A stretch of DNA of 12,702 nt from Clostridiaceae bacterium UBA6110 (lineage in GTDB: Bacteria > Bacillota > Clostridia > Clostridiales > Clostridiaceae): positions 650 through 13,351 of the forward strand of contig DIWI01000105.1 in NCBI GenBank assembly GCA_002428415.1. The letters are read 5' to 3'. The notes beneath the pieces were generated by a model. That model did no database searches. It saw only the letters and a list, made by a program, of their open reading frames with translations, and had not been told where the DNA came from. Made by a program: the position numbers and the translations under genes. Positions 7,026-12,702 of this stretch are shown one piece after another. Position 1 is the first letter of the stretch. Each line of letters opens with the position of its first letter.

Positions 7026-8405
7026 ATGATGGACAAGAAAAAACTGGGGCTTTTACTTGGCTTGGGGATTGCCGCAACCATAGCCATTTTGCCGATTGAC
7101 GGGCTCACTTACGAAGGCAGGATGACTCTGGGACTGACGCTTATGACAGTTGTGTTCTGGGCTTTCCAGATAGCGCAATCTGGATACACATCAGGACTAT
7201 ATCTCGGACTTCTTATCGTTACAGGCTGTGCACCATCAGGAACTGTATTTGCATCATGGACAGGGCCTACCATGTATCTGGTGATAGGAGCATATCTGAT
7301 TGCAGGAGCTGTTAAATCATCGGGCCTTGGCGAGAGGATAGCATATGCGTTCATAATAAAATTTGTGGACTCATACAACAGCATCATAATATCCACTTTT
7401 GTGCTTACGTTCATTTTAAGCATTCTGATACCTCATCCTTGGCCAAGGGCTTTCCTGATCATGTCGGTAATGTCCGTGGTTATAAGAAGCGCGAACCTTC
7501 CAAGGGAAGATGCCGTAAAGATAGGATTCTCAGTATTTGCAGCATCCGTACCTGTTTCACTCATATTCCTTACCGGTGACAGCGTCATAAATCCACTTGC
7601 AGTCCAGGCTTCTGGAGTAACTGTGGGCTGGTTCGACTGGTTTAAATACATGGGAATACCAGCAATCGCTGCAAGCATTTTGACATGCATTCTGATTCTG
7701 GTGCTTTTCAAGCCTTCAAAGAAGGTAACGATGAACAAGGATGAGATAAGGGCAAAGCTTTCAGCAATGGGTAAGCTAAAGGTTATTGAAAAAAGGACCC
7801 TCTTATGGCTTGTAGTAGCAGTAACCTTCTGGATGACAGACTCCTGGCATGGTGTGAACATCGGATGGGTTACTCTCATAATAGCCATGATGATGAGCCT
7901 GCCACTGGTGGGAGAGGTCCTGACTCCAAAGTCATGGTCAGAGGTTCCGGTACATGTTCTTCTTTTCCTCACAGCAGCAATGGCGATAGGAAAGGTAGGA
8001 GGTGCTACCGGAATGAATTCCTGGATAGCTGATACGATTCTTCCATCCAGTGTGCCTGCAAATCCTTTCGTACTGGCTGCGTTGATAGCTGCGATATCTA
8101 TAGGCATACATATGGTACTTGGAAGTGTAATAGCTGTAATGGGTGTCGCGATTCCTGCGCTTCTTGCCTTCACACTTCCAATGGGAATCAATCCACTGAT
8201 ACCTACGTTTCTTGTGTATACTGCTATCGCAGTACACTACGTATTTCCTTTCCAGCATCTTAACATGCTGGTGGGACAGGGTGAAGAAAATGGTATGTAT
8301 TCGCAGAAAGAGACGATGAGGCTCGGCATTCCTCTAACTGCAGCGGTATTTCTTATAACCGTGGCTGTAGAAGTTCCCTGGTGGATACTTTTGGGACTAT
8401 ACTAG
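7026..8405 (+). CDS. DASS/SLC13-like anion permease (putative organic or aromatic acid uptake)
   Basis: 459-residue, very hydrophobic inner-membrane protein with roughly 11-12 predicted membrane segments and a basic cytosolic loop (about 229-255). The overall layout, including the GWFDWFKYMGIP segment after the first half and the C-terminal half-repeat, resembles divalent-anion/Na+ symporters. The Ser-Asn-Thr motifs that shape the ion and carboxylate sites of typical DASS carriers are not seen. The corresponding hairpins read LIPHPWPRAF (134-142) and VLGSVIAVMG (364-373), so substrate or coupling may differ. It is the first gene of an operon with ubiX and lpdD (35-base gap to ubiX), facing a LysR regulator. 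Context suggests import of a carboxylic acid handled with prenyl-FMN chemistry. GGGTGG at 7016-7021 serves the ATG at 7026; 7029 is an equally good start. Confidence 0.8.
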   Translation: MMDKKKLGLLLGLGIAATIAILPIDGLTYEGRMTLGLTLMTVVFWAFQIAQSGYTSGLYLGLLIVTGCAPSGTVFASWTGPTMYLVIGAYLIAGAVKSSGLGERIAYAFIIKFVDSYNSIIISTFVLTFILSILIPHPWPRAFLIMSVMSVVIRSANLPREDAVKIGFSVFAASVPVSLIFLTGDSVINPLAVQASGVTVGWFDWFKYMGIPAIAASILTCILILVLFKPSKKVTMNKDEIRAKLSAMGKLKVIEKRTLLWLVVAVTFWMTDSWHGVNIGWVTLIIAMMMSLPLVGEVLTPKSWSEVPVHVLLFLTAAMAIGKVGGATGMNSWIADTILPSSVPANPFVLAALIAAISIGIHMVLGSVIAVMGVAIPALLAFTLPMGINPLIPTFLVYTAIAVHYVFPFQHLNMLVGQGEENGMYSQKETMRLGIPLTAAVFLITVAVEVPWWILLGLY

Positions 8406-8440
8406 GAGAAATGGCTGACAATCTTGAAAGGATGGTTTGA

Positions 8441-9025
8441 ATGAGGATAATAGTAGGAATATCAGGAGCCAGCGGAGTGGTCATGGGCTACTATCTGATG
8501 AAGGCATTGAAGCAGCAGGAGGGTTGCGAGGTTCATCTCGTAATTTCCAAGGGAGCAGTGACTACCTGGGAGCTTGAAACCGACATGCCCATTTCAAGGC
8601 TGACTGAAATCGCAGACGTGGTACACAGCAACAAGAATCTTGCAGCATCCATATCGAGCGGTTCTTTTGTGACTGACGGCATGATTGTCGTACCATGCAG
8701 CATGAAGACACTGGCTGCCATAAGCGCCGGGTATGCCTCAAACCTTCTCGTGAGGTCGGTGGATGTTTGCCTCAAGGAGAACAGGAGGGTAGTGCTTGTG
8801 CCGAGGGAGATGCCCATGGGCAAGGTTCACCTGAGAAACATGAAGGAGGCAGCGGACATAGGGTGCACAATCGTACCTCCGATGCTCACATTCTATAACA
8901 ACCCGCAGTCTCTGGATGACCAGATAAACCATGTGGTGGGCAAGATACTCATGCAGTTCGGGATGAGACACACGAAATTCATACCCTGGGAAGGAGCGAC
9001 TGACGATGAAGCAGCAAAGCTTTGA
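8441..9025 (+). CDS. ubiX: UbiX/LpdB-type flavin prenyltransferase
   Basis: 194-residue Rossmann-like protein that joins a dimethylallyl group to FMN, making prenyl-FMN for UbiD-type decarboxylases. The FMN-binding start GISGASG (6-12) and the block SSGSF (72-76), CSMKTLAAISAGYASNLLVR (86-105) and LVPREMP (119-125) are the family signature; FYNNP (151-155) lies in the prenyl-phosphate-binding region. The length is typical. The ATG at 8441 follows AAGGA (8428-8432) by eight bases. It sits between the permease and an LpdD-like gene, and the last 20 bases overlap lpdD. In known loci, ubiX/lpdB homologues pair with a UbiD decarboxylase subunit; none is present here, so the cofactor must serve an enzyme encoded elsewhere. 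The closest comparison by context is gallate or hydroxybenzoate decarboxylase systems, but the substrate is not shown. Confidence 0.92.
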   Translation: MRIIVGISGASGVVMGYYLMKALKQQEGCEVHLVISKGAVTTWELETDMPISRLTEIADVVHSNKNLAASISSGSFVTDGMIVVPCSMKTLAAISAGYASNLLVRSVDVCLKENRRVVLVPREMPMGKVHLRNMKEAADIGCTIVPPMLTFYNNPQSLDDQINHVVGKILMQFGMRHTKFIPWEGATDDEAAKL

Positions 9026-9389
9026 AGCAGGAGAAGGGGTCTACAGGATTGAAGCTGCAGTCTTGATATGCGGCAGGGATATTTCCGTTGCAATATGCGG
9101 AGGGGATACACCTCATATTGGAGCAGTTGCATTGGCATCACCAAGGATGAGCCTTGCCGACAAGGAAAGGACATCAGCTTCAGCAAGCGTCATCTGTGTA
9201 ACGGGACACAAGGAGGATGAGCTGGCAAGGTCAGCGGCACTTCAGCTTGCAGCAAAGTTCTGCTGTCAGGTTGTGGTCATAGCAGGCATACATATTGACG
9301 ATGCTACAGCAGATGACATCAAGACCCTCTGGAATAGCTATGAAGAAGTGATGGCAAAGATAATGGCAGGAATAGAGTCTCTCATATAA
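9006..9389 (+). CDS. lpdD: LpdD-like small protein, accessory of prenyl-FMN decarboxylase
   Basis: 127 residues. The segment CGGDTPHIGAVALASPR (31-47), the VTGHKEDELAR stretch (65-75) and VVVIAGIHIDDAT (89-101) match my memory of the LpdD family, the third small gene of Lactobacillus plantarum-type gallate decarboxylase loci, described as a prenyl-flavin chaperone-like domain. Its biochemical role is not firmly established, so a chaperone or maturation function is family knowledge plus inference. It starts inside ubiX (20-base overlap, shifted frame), with AAGGAG (8991-8996) nine bases upstream, implying translational coupling and possibly a UbiX-LpdD complex. It is the last gene of the operon. 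With ubiX next door the assignment is fairly secure. Confidence 0.8.
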   Translation: MKQQSFEAGEGVYRIEAAVLICGRDISVAICGGDTPHIGAVALASPRMSLADKERTSASASVICVTGHKEDELARSAALQLAAKFCCQVVVIAGIHIDDATADDIKTLWNSYEEVMAKIMAGIESLI

Positions 9390-9412
9390 AATCACAGCAG
9401 GAAATACAATAG

Positions 9413-9461
9413 ATAAAGCGGAAGAGGCCAATCAAGGTCGCTTCTGCTTTATTATTTTTTT
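9413..9461 (+). terminator. Rho-independent terminator of the permease-ubiX-lpdD operon
   Basis: A 17-base arm (9413-9429) pairs with 9436-9452 through a six-base loop AATCAA, with two G-U pairs and one A-G mismatch. It is followed by TTATTTTTTT through 9461. The U tract lies only on the plus strand, fitting the end of this operon. Confidence 0.85.
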
Positions 9462-9616
9462 GCATCATCGTGATTGACAGAAATTAACAATAGATTCTGT
9501 GGATAATGATAAAATAACAATATATTACCGGGATTTCTGTGACTTATCTCCTGAAAATTAATAAAAATTATCAGATTTGCAAAGAGTCCCGTATAATCAT
9601 TGAGGTCTTGATTGAT
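9462..9616. other. A/T-rich intergenic stretch
   Basis: No gene seen. It holds a direct repeat, TAACAATAGATT (9485-9496) and TAACAATATATT (9515-9526), spaced 30 bp, and a single perfect DnaA-box word in reverse orientation, TGTGGATAA (9498-9506). Neither is enough to assign a function. Confidence 0.3.
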
Positions 9617-9640
9617 TTTAGTACTAACTAGTATTAAAAT
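9617..9640. promoter_or_regulatory. Palindromic operator candidate upstream of the FrnE-nitroreductase operon
   Basis: Two 11-base arms, TTTTAGTACTA (9617-9627) and TAGTATTAAAA (9630-9640), are complementary except for one G-T position, with a two-base centre. The core TACTA-AC-TAGTA is like the TACT/AGTA dyads bound by HxlR/DUF24 redox and quinone sensors (YodB, CatR, HypR), whose targets often include nitroreductases. It ends eight bases before the predicted -35. The palindrome is seen; the regulator type is inferred, and no such regulator gene is in the window. Confidence 0.55.
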
Positions 9641-9647
9641 GCCATAT

Positions 9648-9675
9648 TTGATAATATGCGATGAAATTGTATAAA
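9648..9675 (+). promoter_or_regulatory. Sigma-A promoter of the FrnE-nitroreductase operon
   Basis: TTGATA (9648-9653), 16 bases, then TATAAA (9670-9675), predicting a start near 9682. A weaker alternative, TTGATT (9608-9613) with TATTAA (9632-9637), would be covered by the palindrome itself. The start near 9682 rules out translation from the ATG at 9680. Confidence 0.6.
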
Positions 9676-9716
9676 ATCTATGGTATTATTGGATTACGGC
9701 AAAGAACAGAGCCGTG

Positions 9717-9722
9717 AAGGAG
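9717..9722 (+). promoter_or_regulatory. Shine-Dalgarno site favouring a TTG start for the FrnE-like gene
   Basis: AAGGAG lies only two bases from ATG 9725 but eight from TTG 9731. The spacing and family N-terminus together favour the TTG. Confidence 0.55.
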
Positions 9723-9730
9723 AGATGAAC

Positions 9731-10369
9731 TTGAGGATAGATATTTGGGCTGATTATGTGTGCCCGTTCTGTTACATAGGTTCCACAAGGCTGATGAAGG
9801 CGCTTGAGGAAACTGGTCTCAAGGACGAAGCCAAGATAGTATACAGAAGCTTCCAGCTAGACCCTGATGCGAAATCAGGCGAAAGCAGTCCATATTACAT
9901 AAGCCTTGCTGAAAAGTACGGGATATCCCAGGAAGAGGCCAGGGACAGGATCAGGCAGGTGGCAATGATGGCAAAAAGGGACGGCCTTAATTTCACAGAA
10001 GAGCTGTTCCATGTGAGCACCTTCGATGCACACAGGCTTGGACATCTCGCAAAGAAGAAGGGAATGGGAGCAAGATTCACTGAAGCCATGTACCGTTCGT
10101 ACTTCGTGGACGGACTGGACATTTCTTCAAGGGATGTACTTCTTGCGATTGCTAAAGAAGCAGGCATTCCGAATGATGAGGCTATTGATGTCTTAGACGG
10201 AAGCGGGTATTCTTCTGACGTGAAAAAAGACCAGAAGGATGCAAGGGATTACGGTATTACCGGCGTGCCATTCTTCGTAATCGATGGAAAATACGCACTA
10301 AGCGGCGCCCAGAGCCCTGAAAGCTTCAGGAAAGTCCTTGAAGGCGCAAGAGATAAAAAACTAGGTTAA
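9731..10369 (+). CDS. FrnE-like DsbA-family thiol oxidoreductase
   Basis: 212 residues from the preferred TTG at 9731. It has a thioredoxin fold with a helical insertion; the redox motif is C11-P-F-C14 in IDIWADYVCPFCYIG, and the cis-proline is P180 in GITGVPFF. There is no signal peptide, so it is cytosolic, as for FrnE-type 2-hydroxychromene-isomerase-like proteins rather than secreted DsbA. Substrates may be thiols, disulfides or polyketide-like compounds; these are unknown here. AAGGAG (9717-9722) is eight bases from TTG 9731 but only two from ATG 9725, and relatives usually begin directly with M-(K/R)-I, so the TTG is favoured. The frame also opens at 9680, which lies ahead of the transcript start. 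It is followed after 16 bases by a nitroreductase in the same operon. Confidence 0.88.
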   Translation: MRIDIWADYVCPFCYIGSTRLMKALEETGLKDEAKIVYRSFQLDPDAKSGESSPYYISLAEKYGISQEEARDRIRQVAMMAKRDGLNFTEELFHVSTFDAHRLGHLAKKKGMGARFTEAMYRSYFVDGLDISSRDVLLAIAKEAGIPNDEAIDVLDGSGYSSDVKKDQKDARDYGITGVPFFVIDGKYALSGAQSPESFRKVLEGARDKKLG

Positions 10370-10385
10370 TAACAGGAGGAAGAAA

Positions 10386-10982
10386 ATGAACAACTTCAAT
10401 GAAATCATGAAAGCCAGAAGGTCATTCTACAACATAGGTGCAAGGGACGTAGTTGCAAAGGAAAGGATAAAGGCAATCGTAGAGGATGCCATGCTGTACT
10501 CACCTACAGCAATGAACTCTCAGAGCGGAAGGGTTGTTGTGCTGTTTGATGAAAACCACACGAAGCTCTGGAGCATAGTAAAGGAGACACTCAGGAAGGT
10601 AGTCCCTGAGAACGCGTTCCAGGCAACCAGTTACAAGATCGATTCATTCGCAGCAGGACTCGGAACAGTTCTTTTCTATGAGGACACTGAGGTGGTCAGA
10701 GGACTTGAGAAGCAGTTCGAGCTTTACAAGGACAATTTCGTCCCATGGTCGTATCAGTCATCGGGCATGCTCCAGTACACTGTCTGGGCAGGACTTACTG
10801 CAGAAGGGCTTGGAGCGTCACTTCAGCACTACAATCCATTGATCGATGAAGAGGTCAGGAAGACCTTCGGGATACCTGATTCCTACAAGCTCATGTCCCA
10901 GATGCCTTTCGGAAGCGTGGAGGCACAGCCTGGAGATAGGAACATCATGCCAGTTGCTGACAGGGTAAAGATACTGAGCTGA
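10386..10982 (+). CDS. Nitroreductase-family FMN-dependent NAD(P)H oxidoreductase
   Basis: 198-residue cytosolic flavoprotein, a typical length. Family features are the N-terminal FMN-phosphate-binding Arg-Arg-Ser (11-13, usual form RRSxRxF but here RRSFYNIG), the SPTAMNSQSGRVVVL block (39-53), the helix with QYTVWAGLTAEGLGASLQHYNP, and a C-terminal FGSVEAQPGDRN. These resemble small Bacillota nitroreductases such as YdgI/HypO types that reduce quinones, nitro compounds or hypochlorite/aldehyde products. AGGAGGA (10374-10380) is five bases ahead of the ATG, and the gene follows the FrnE-like gene by 16 bases, so they are co-transcribed. With the upstream TACT/AGTA palindrome, this suggests an electrophile or redox-stress operon. 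The substrate is not determinable. Confidence 0.88.
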   Translation: MNNFNEIMKARRSFYNIGARDVVAKERIKAIVEDAMLYSPTAMNSQSGRVVVLFDENHTKLWSIVKETLRKVVPENAFQATSYKIDSFAAGLGTVLFYEDTEVVRGLEKQFELYKDNFVPWSYQSSGMLQYTVWAGLTAEGLGASLQHYNPLIDEEVRKTFGIPDSYKLMSQMPFGSVEAQPGDRNIMPVADRVKILS

Positions 10983-10990
10983 TGCAATAG

Positions 10991-11024
10991 ATTACAAAAC
11001 CGGCATACCTGCCGGTTTTGTAAT
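10991..11024. terminator. Bidirectional terminator hairpin
   Basis: A perfect 15-bp stem, ATTACAAAACCGGCA (10991-11005) with 11010-11024, and a four-base loop TACC. The A/T-rich half gives GGTTTTGTAATTT on the plus strand and a similar run on the minus strand. It closes both the redox operon and the convergent ABC-F gene. Confidence 0.8.
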
Positions 11025-11037
11025 TTCACCAAAATAT

Positions 11038-12519
11038 TCAAGTCAGGCTTATTGTCCTTGTGGCTACAGCATCACAAAATGCGCTGTCATGCTCAACGAA
11101 TATTATAGTCGGCTGATATTCGAGAAGAAGACGCTCGATCTGGATCCTTGAAAATACATCTATGAAGTTAAGGGGCTCATCCCACACATGGAGATGCGCC
11201 TTCTCACAGAGGCTGCCTGCAATGAGGACCTTCTTCTTCTGCCCGCTGGAGCAGTCCTCAATATCCTTTTCAAACTGTGCCTTTTCGAAGCCGAGCTTCT
11301 GAAGGATTGCCCTGAAGAGGGCTTCGTCTATGTCCTTTAGGATGCAGTAGTCCCTGATGCTTCCATGGAGATGAGAGGTGTCCTGGGAGACGAAGGAGAC
11401 CTTCAGGTCTGCTCCCTTCCAGAGTGATCCTCTGTATCTTATGTCCTCCCCGCATATAAGCTTCAGGAGGCTTGATTTTCCCGAGCCGTTCCTGCCGATC
11501 AGGGCTATCCTGTCTCCGGTTTTTATCTCAAATGAAATACCTGACAGGATCGTCCTGTCGCCATAGCTTATCGATACGTCCTCAAGGCTTGCGAGCCTTT
11601 CCGAATGGAAGTCAAGCTGGGATATCTTCAGAGGATATGTCCTTTCAGTGTCCCTGAACAGCTTTGACTTTTCTTCGATTTCAGAATTCTTCCTTGCTTC
11701 GATTGACTTGGACCGCTTCATCATCTTGGCTGCCTTGTGGCCTATGTAGCCCTTGTCAGGCTTTGAACCTGAATTCCTGGTTCCGATTTTAGTCTTCTCC
11801 ACCTTGTCCGACCAGTCAGAAGTGCGTCTTGCTGCGTCCTTAAGCCTTCCGATCTCCTTCTTCAGCCTTTCGTTATCATCTGCCTCGTTCCTGTCCCTGA
11901 TTTCCTTTTCGTTCCACCAGGTTGTGAAATTACCCTTCCTTAGCTCGAAGCCTGTCCTGTTTATGGAAAGTATATGGTCAATGCAATTGTCCAGGAATGC
12001 CCTGTCGTGTGACACAATTATGAAGCCCTTCTTGGATGACAGATATCTGCTTACAATTTTCCTTCCTTCCAGGTCCAGATGGTCGGTTGGCTCGTCTATG
12101 AGAAGGAAGCTTGTTTCCTTCAGGAACATGGCAGCGAGGAGAACTTTTGTATGCTCTCCGCTGCTTAGGGTGGAAAATGGCCTGTATAGGACATCTTCAT
12201 TAACCGAGAGAAGGTTCAGCTCCCTCATCAGCTCCCAGTGTGAAAAGTCCGGGTTTATGCCATTTACCACATCCAGCGTCATTTGCTCCGTATTCTCCAC
12301 AACATATGGAAAATACTCGAATGAGACACTGGACGATATGCTTCCGGAGTATTCATAAAGGCCCTGGAGGAGCCTTAGGAAGGTAGTCTTTCCCCTTCCG
12401 TTCCTGCCTGTAAGGCCAAGCCTCCAGTCAGTATCGAGCTGAAGGTCGACGTTCTCGAATATGTTGTCATAGCTGCCCTCATAGGCGAAGGTCAGGCCTG
12501 ATATGGTTATCTGTGACAA
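11038..12519 (-). CDS. ABC-F ribosomal protection protein, Lsa type (putative antibiotic resistance)
   Basis: 493-residue soluble twin-ATPase from the preferred TTG at 12519; Lsa(A) is of similar length (about 500). NBD1: GRNGRGKT (38-45), signature LSSGE (118-122), LLIDEPTDHLD with Glu143. A long charged linker follows (about 193-300, with DAARRTSDWSDKVEKTK and GYIGHKAAKMMKRSK), very like Lsa-family linkers. NBD2: GRNGSGKSS (342-350), CSSGQ (423-427), VWDEPLNFID with Glu448. WDEPLN, RNGRGKT and the KAAKMMKRSK stretch are hallmarks of the Lsa/CplR group, which removes lincosamides, pleuromutilins and streptogramin A from the ribosome. Resistance and spectrum are inferred. Both signature loops are non-canonical (LSSGE, CSSGQ), and Asp replaces the usual Asn in EPTDHLD. 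Start: GGGGGTG five bases upstream of TTG; the frame extends to 12606 but that part lies in the leader. Confidence 0.88.
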   Translation of the reverse strand: MSQITISGLTFAYEGSYDNIFENVDLQLDTDWRLGLTGRNGRGKTTFLRLLQGLYEYSGSISSSVSFEYFPYVVENTEQMTLDVVNGINPDFSHWELMRELNLLSVNEDVLYRPFSTLSSGEHTKVLLAAMFLKETSFLLIDEPTDHLDLEGRKIVSRYLSSKKGFIIVSHDRAFLDNCIDHILSINRTGFELRKGNFTTWWNEKEIRDRNEADDNERLKKEIGRLKDAARRTSDWSDKVEKTKIGTRNSGSKPDKGYIGHKAAKMMKRSKSIEARKNSEIEEKSKLFRDTERTYPLKISQLDFHSERLASLEDVSISYGDRTILSGISFEIKTGDRIALIGRNGSGKSSLLKLICGEDIRYRGSLWKGADLKVSFVSQDTSHLHGSIRDYCILKDIDEALFRAILQKLGFEKAQFEKDIEDCSSGQKKKVLIAGSLCEKAHLHVWDEPLNFIDVFSRIQIERLLLEYQPTIIFVEHDSAFCDAVATRTISLT

Positions 12520-12639
12520 ATGAGCACCCCCTACCTGAATATGCTCTTCGTATCCTTTTTGATTAAAAGCTTGCGCAAACTCGTGACTTAAGTCGTGAGT
12601 TAGCAAGCGTAGTCAAGAAATAAACCGAACTTAGAGCAT
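12520..12639 (-). promoter_or_regulatory. Candidate attenuator leader of the Lsa-type gene
   Basis: Three minus-strand segments can pair in exclusive ways. Segment 1, ATGCTCT (12639 to 12633), pairs fully (7 bp) with segment 2, AGAGCAT (12547 to 12541). Segment 2 can instead pair (5 bp, GAGCA/TGCTC) with segment 3 (12526 to 12522), which lies between the ribosome binding site and TTG 12519 and would hide the start. The 1:2 pairing encloses a terminator-like hairpin. Regulated leaders are common in resistance-type ABC-F genes. The pairings are seen; switching is inferred. Confidence 0.45.
12569..12608 (-). terminator. Terminator-like hairpin in the Lsa-type leader
   Basis: On the minus strand, GCTTGC (12608 to 12603) pairs with GCAAGC (12574 to 12569). 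Inside are AACTC/GAGTT (5 bp), a 2x2 loop, then GAC-TTAA-GTC. TTTTAATC follows the stem directly, as in a weak intrinsic terminator. The internal loops make it imperfect. Confidence 0.45.
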
Positions 12640-12702
12640 TGGCATATATCACGTAATGATCACCACAATGTAATGAATAATTGTTTGCATTATTCAAATG
12701 TT
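12640..12702 (-). other. Upstream end of the Lsa-type leader/promoter region
   Basis: A/T-rich; no convincing -35/-10 pair was found. It contains a possible 13-codon frame on the minus strand (MQTIIHYIVVIIT, from ATG at about 12690) that ends just before pairing segment 1, but no Shine-Dalgarno precedes it, so it is only a leader-peptide candidate. Confidence 0.25.

Noticed and set aside
7433..8191. Long antisense open frame opposite the permease gene
   Set aside because: It is the complement of a clear membrane-protein gene, has no ribosome binding site or recognisable domain, and is explained by the codon bias of the real gene.
9498..9506. Perfect DnaA-box word (TGTGGATAA), plus a near match TTATCCACC at 3669-3677
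   Set aside because: Single isolated sites without a cluster, DUE-like region beside dnaA/dnaN, or other origin signs; expected by chance.
9485..9526. Direct repeat TAACAATA(G/T)ATT spaced 30 bp
   Set aside because: Two A/T-rich copies in an A/T-rich gap; too little to call an operator or iteron array.

Overview
The window looks like a chromosomal segment of a low-to-mid-GC Bacillota, most likely a member of the Clostridia. The signs are strong Shine-Dalgarno sites (AGGAGG-type), heavy use of AGG/AGA for Arg and ATA for Ile, several TTG starts, sigma-A-type -35/-10 boxes, a CcpA-type cre match, a LevR-type PTS regulator and anaerobe-type flavin/prenyl-flavin genes. No rRNA, tRNA, insertion sequence, phage gene or CRISPR array was seen. 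The taxonomic call is an inference; nothing here fixes a genus.

Left part (1-3669). A leftward PTS operon of the lactose/cellobiose family starts with an IIB gene (108-419); the first six codons of the next gene, probably IIA, are cut by the window edge (1-18). Divergent from it is an 887-residue LevR/CelR-type sigma-54-dependent PTS regulator (563-3226). The gap between them holds two face-to-face sigma-A-like promoters and a near-perfect cre, but no -24/-12 site. A small two-helix membrane protein with a PH-like tail (3256-3669, minus) converges on the regulator; a hairpin between the two genes includes bases of both stop codons.

Middle part (3788-5677). A Uup/YfmR-type ABC-F translation factor with a C-terminal coiled coil, closed by a bidirectional hairpin.

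Central cassette (5763-9461). A LysR regulator (minus) faces an operon of a DASS-like permease, a UbiX/LpdB-type flavin prenyltransferase and a small LpdD-like protein, ended by a good intrinsic terminator. Two T-N11-A boxes 21 bp apart sit where a LysR protein would act on a predicted permease promoter. The layout suggests inducible uptake of an organic (perhaps aromatic) acid together with synthesis of prenylated FMN. The UbiD-type decarboxylase that would use this cofactor is not in the window. This is the most interesting functional unit.

Redox pair (9617-11024). A FrnE-like DsbA-family oxidoreductase and a nitroreductase form a two-gene operon behind a TACT/AGTA palindrome resembling operators of HxlR/DUF24-type redox and quinone sensors. 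This points to electrophile or thiol-stress control.

Right end (11038-12702). A leftward Lsa-type ABC-F ribosome-protection protein. Its leader contains a terminator-like hairpin and mutually exclusive base pairings, one of which would cover the start region. This suggests antibiotic-responsive attenuation. The window therefore carries two ABC-F proteins with different likely roles: a housekeeping one and a resistance-type one.
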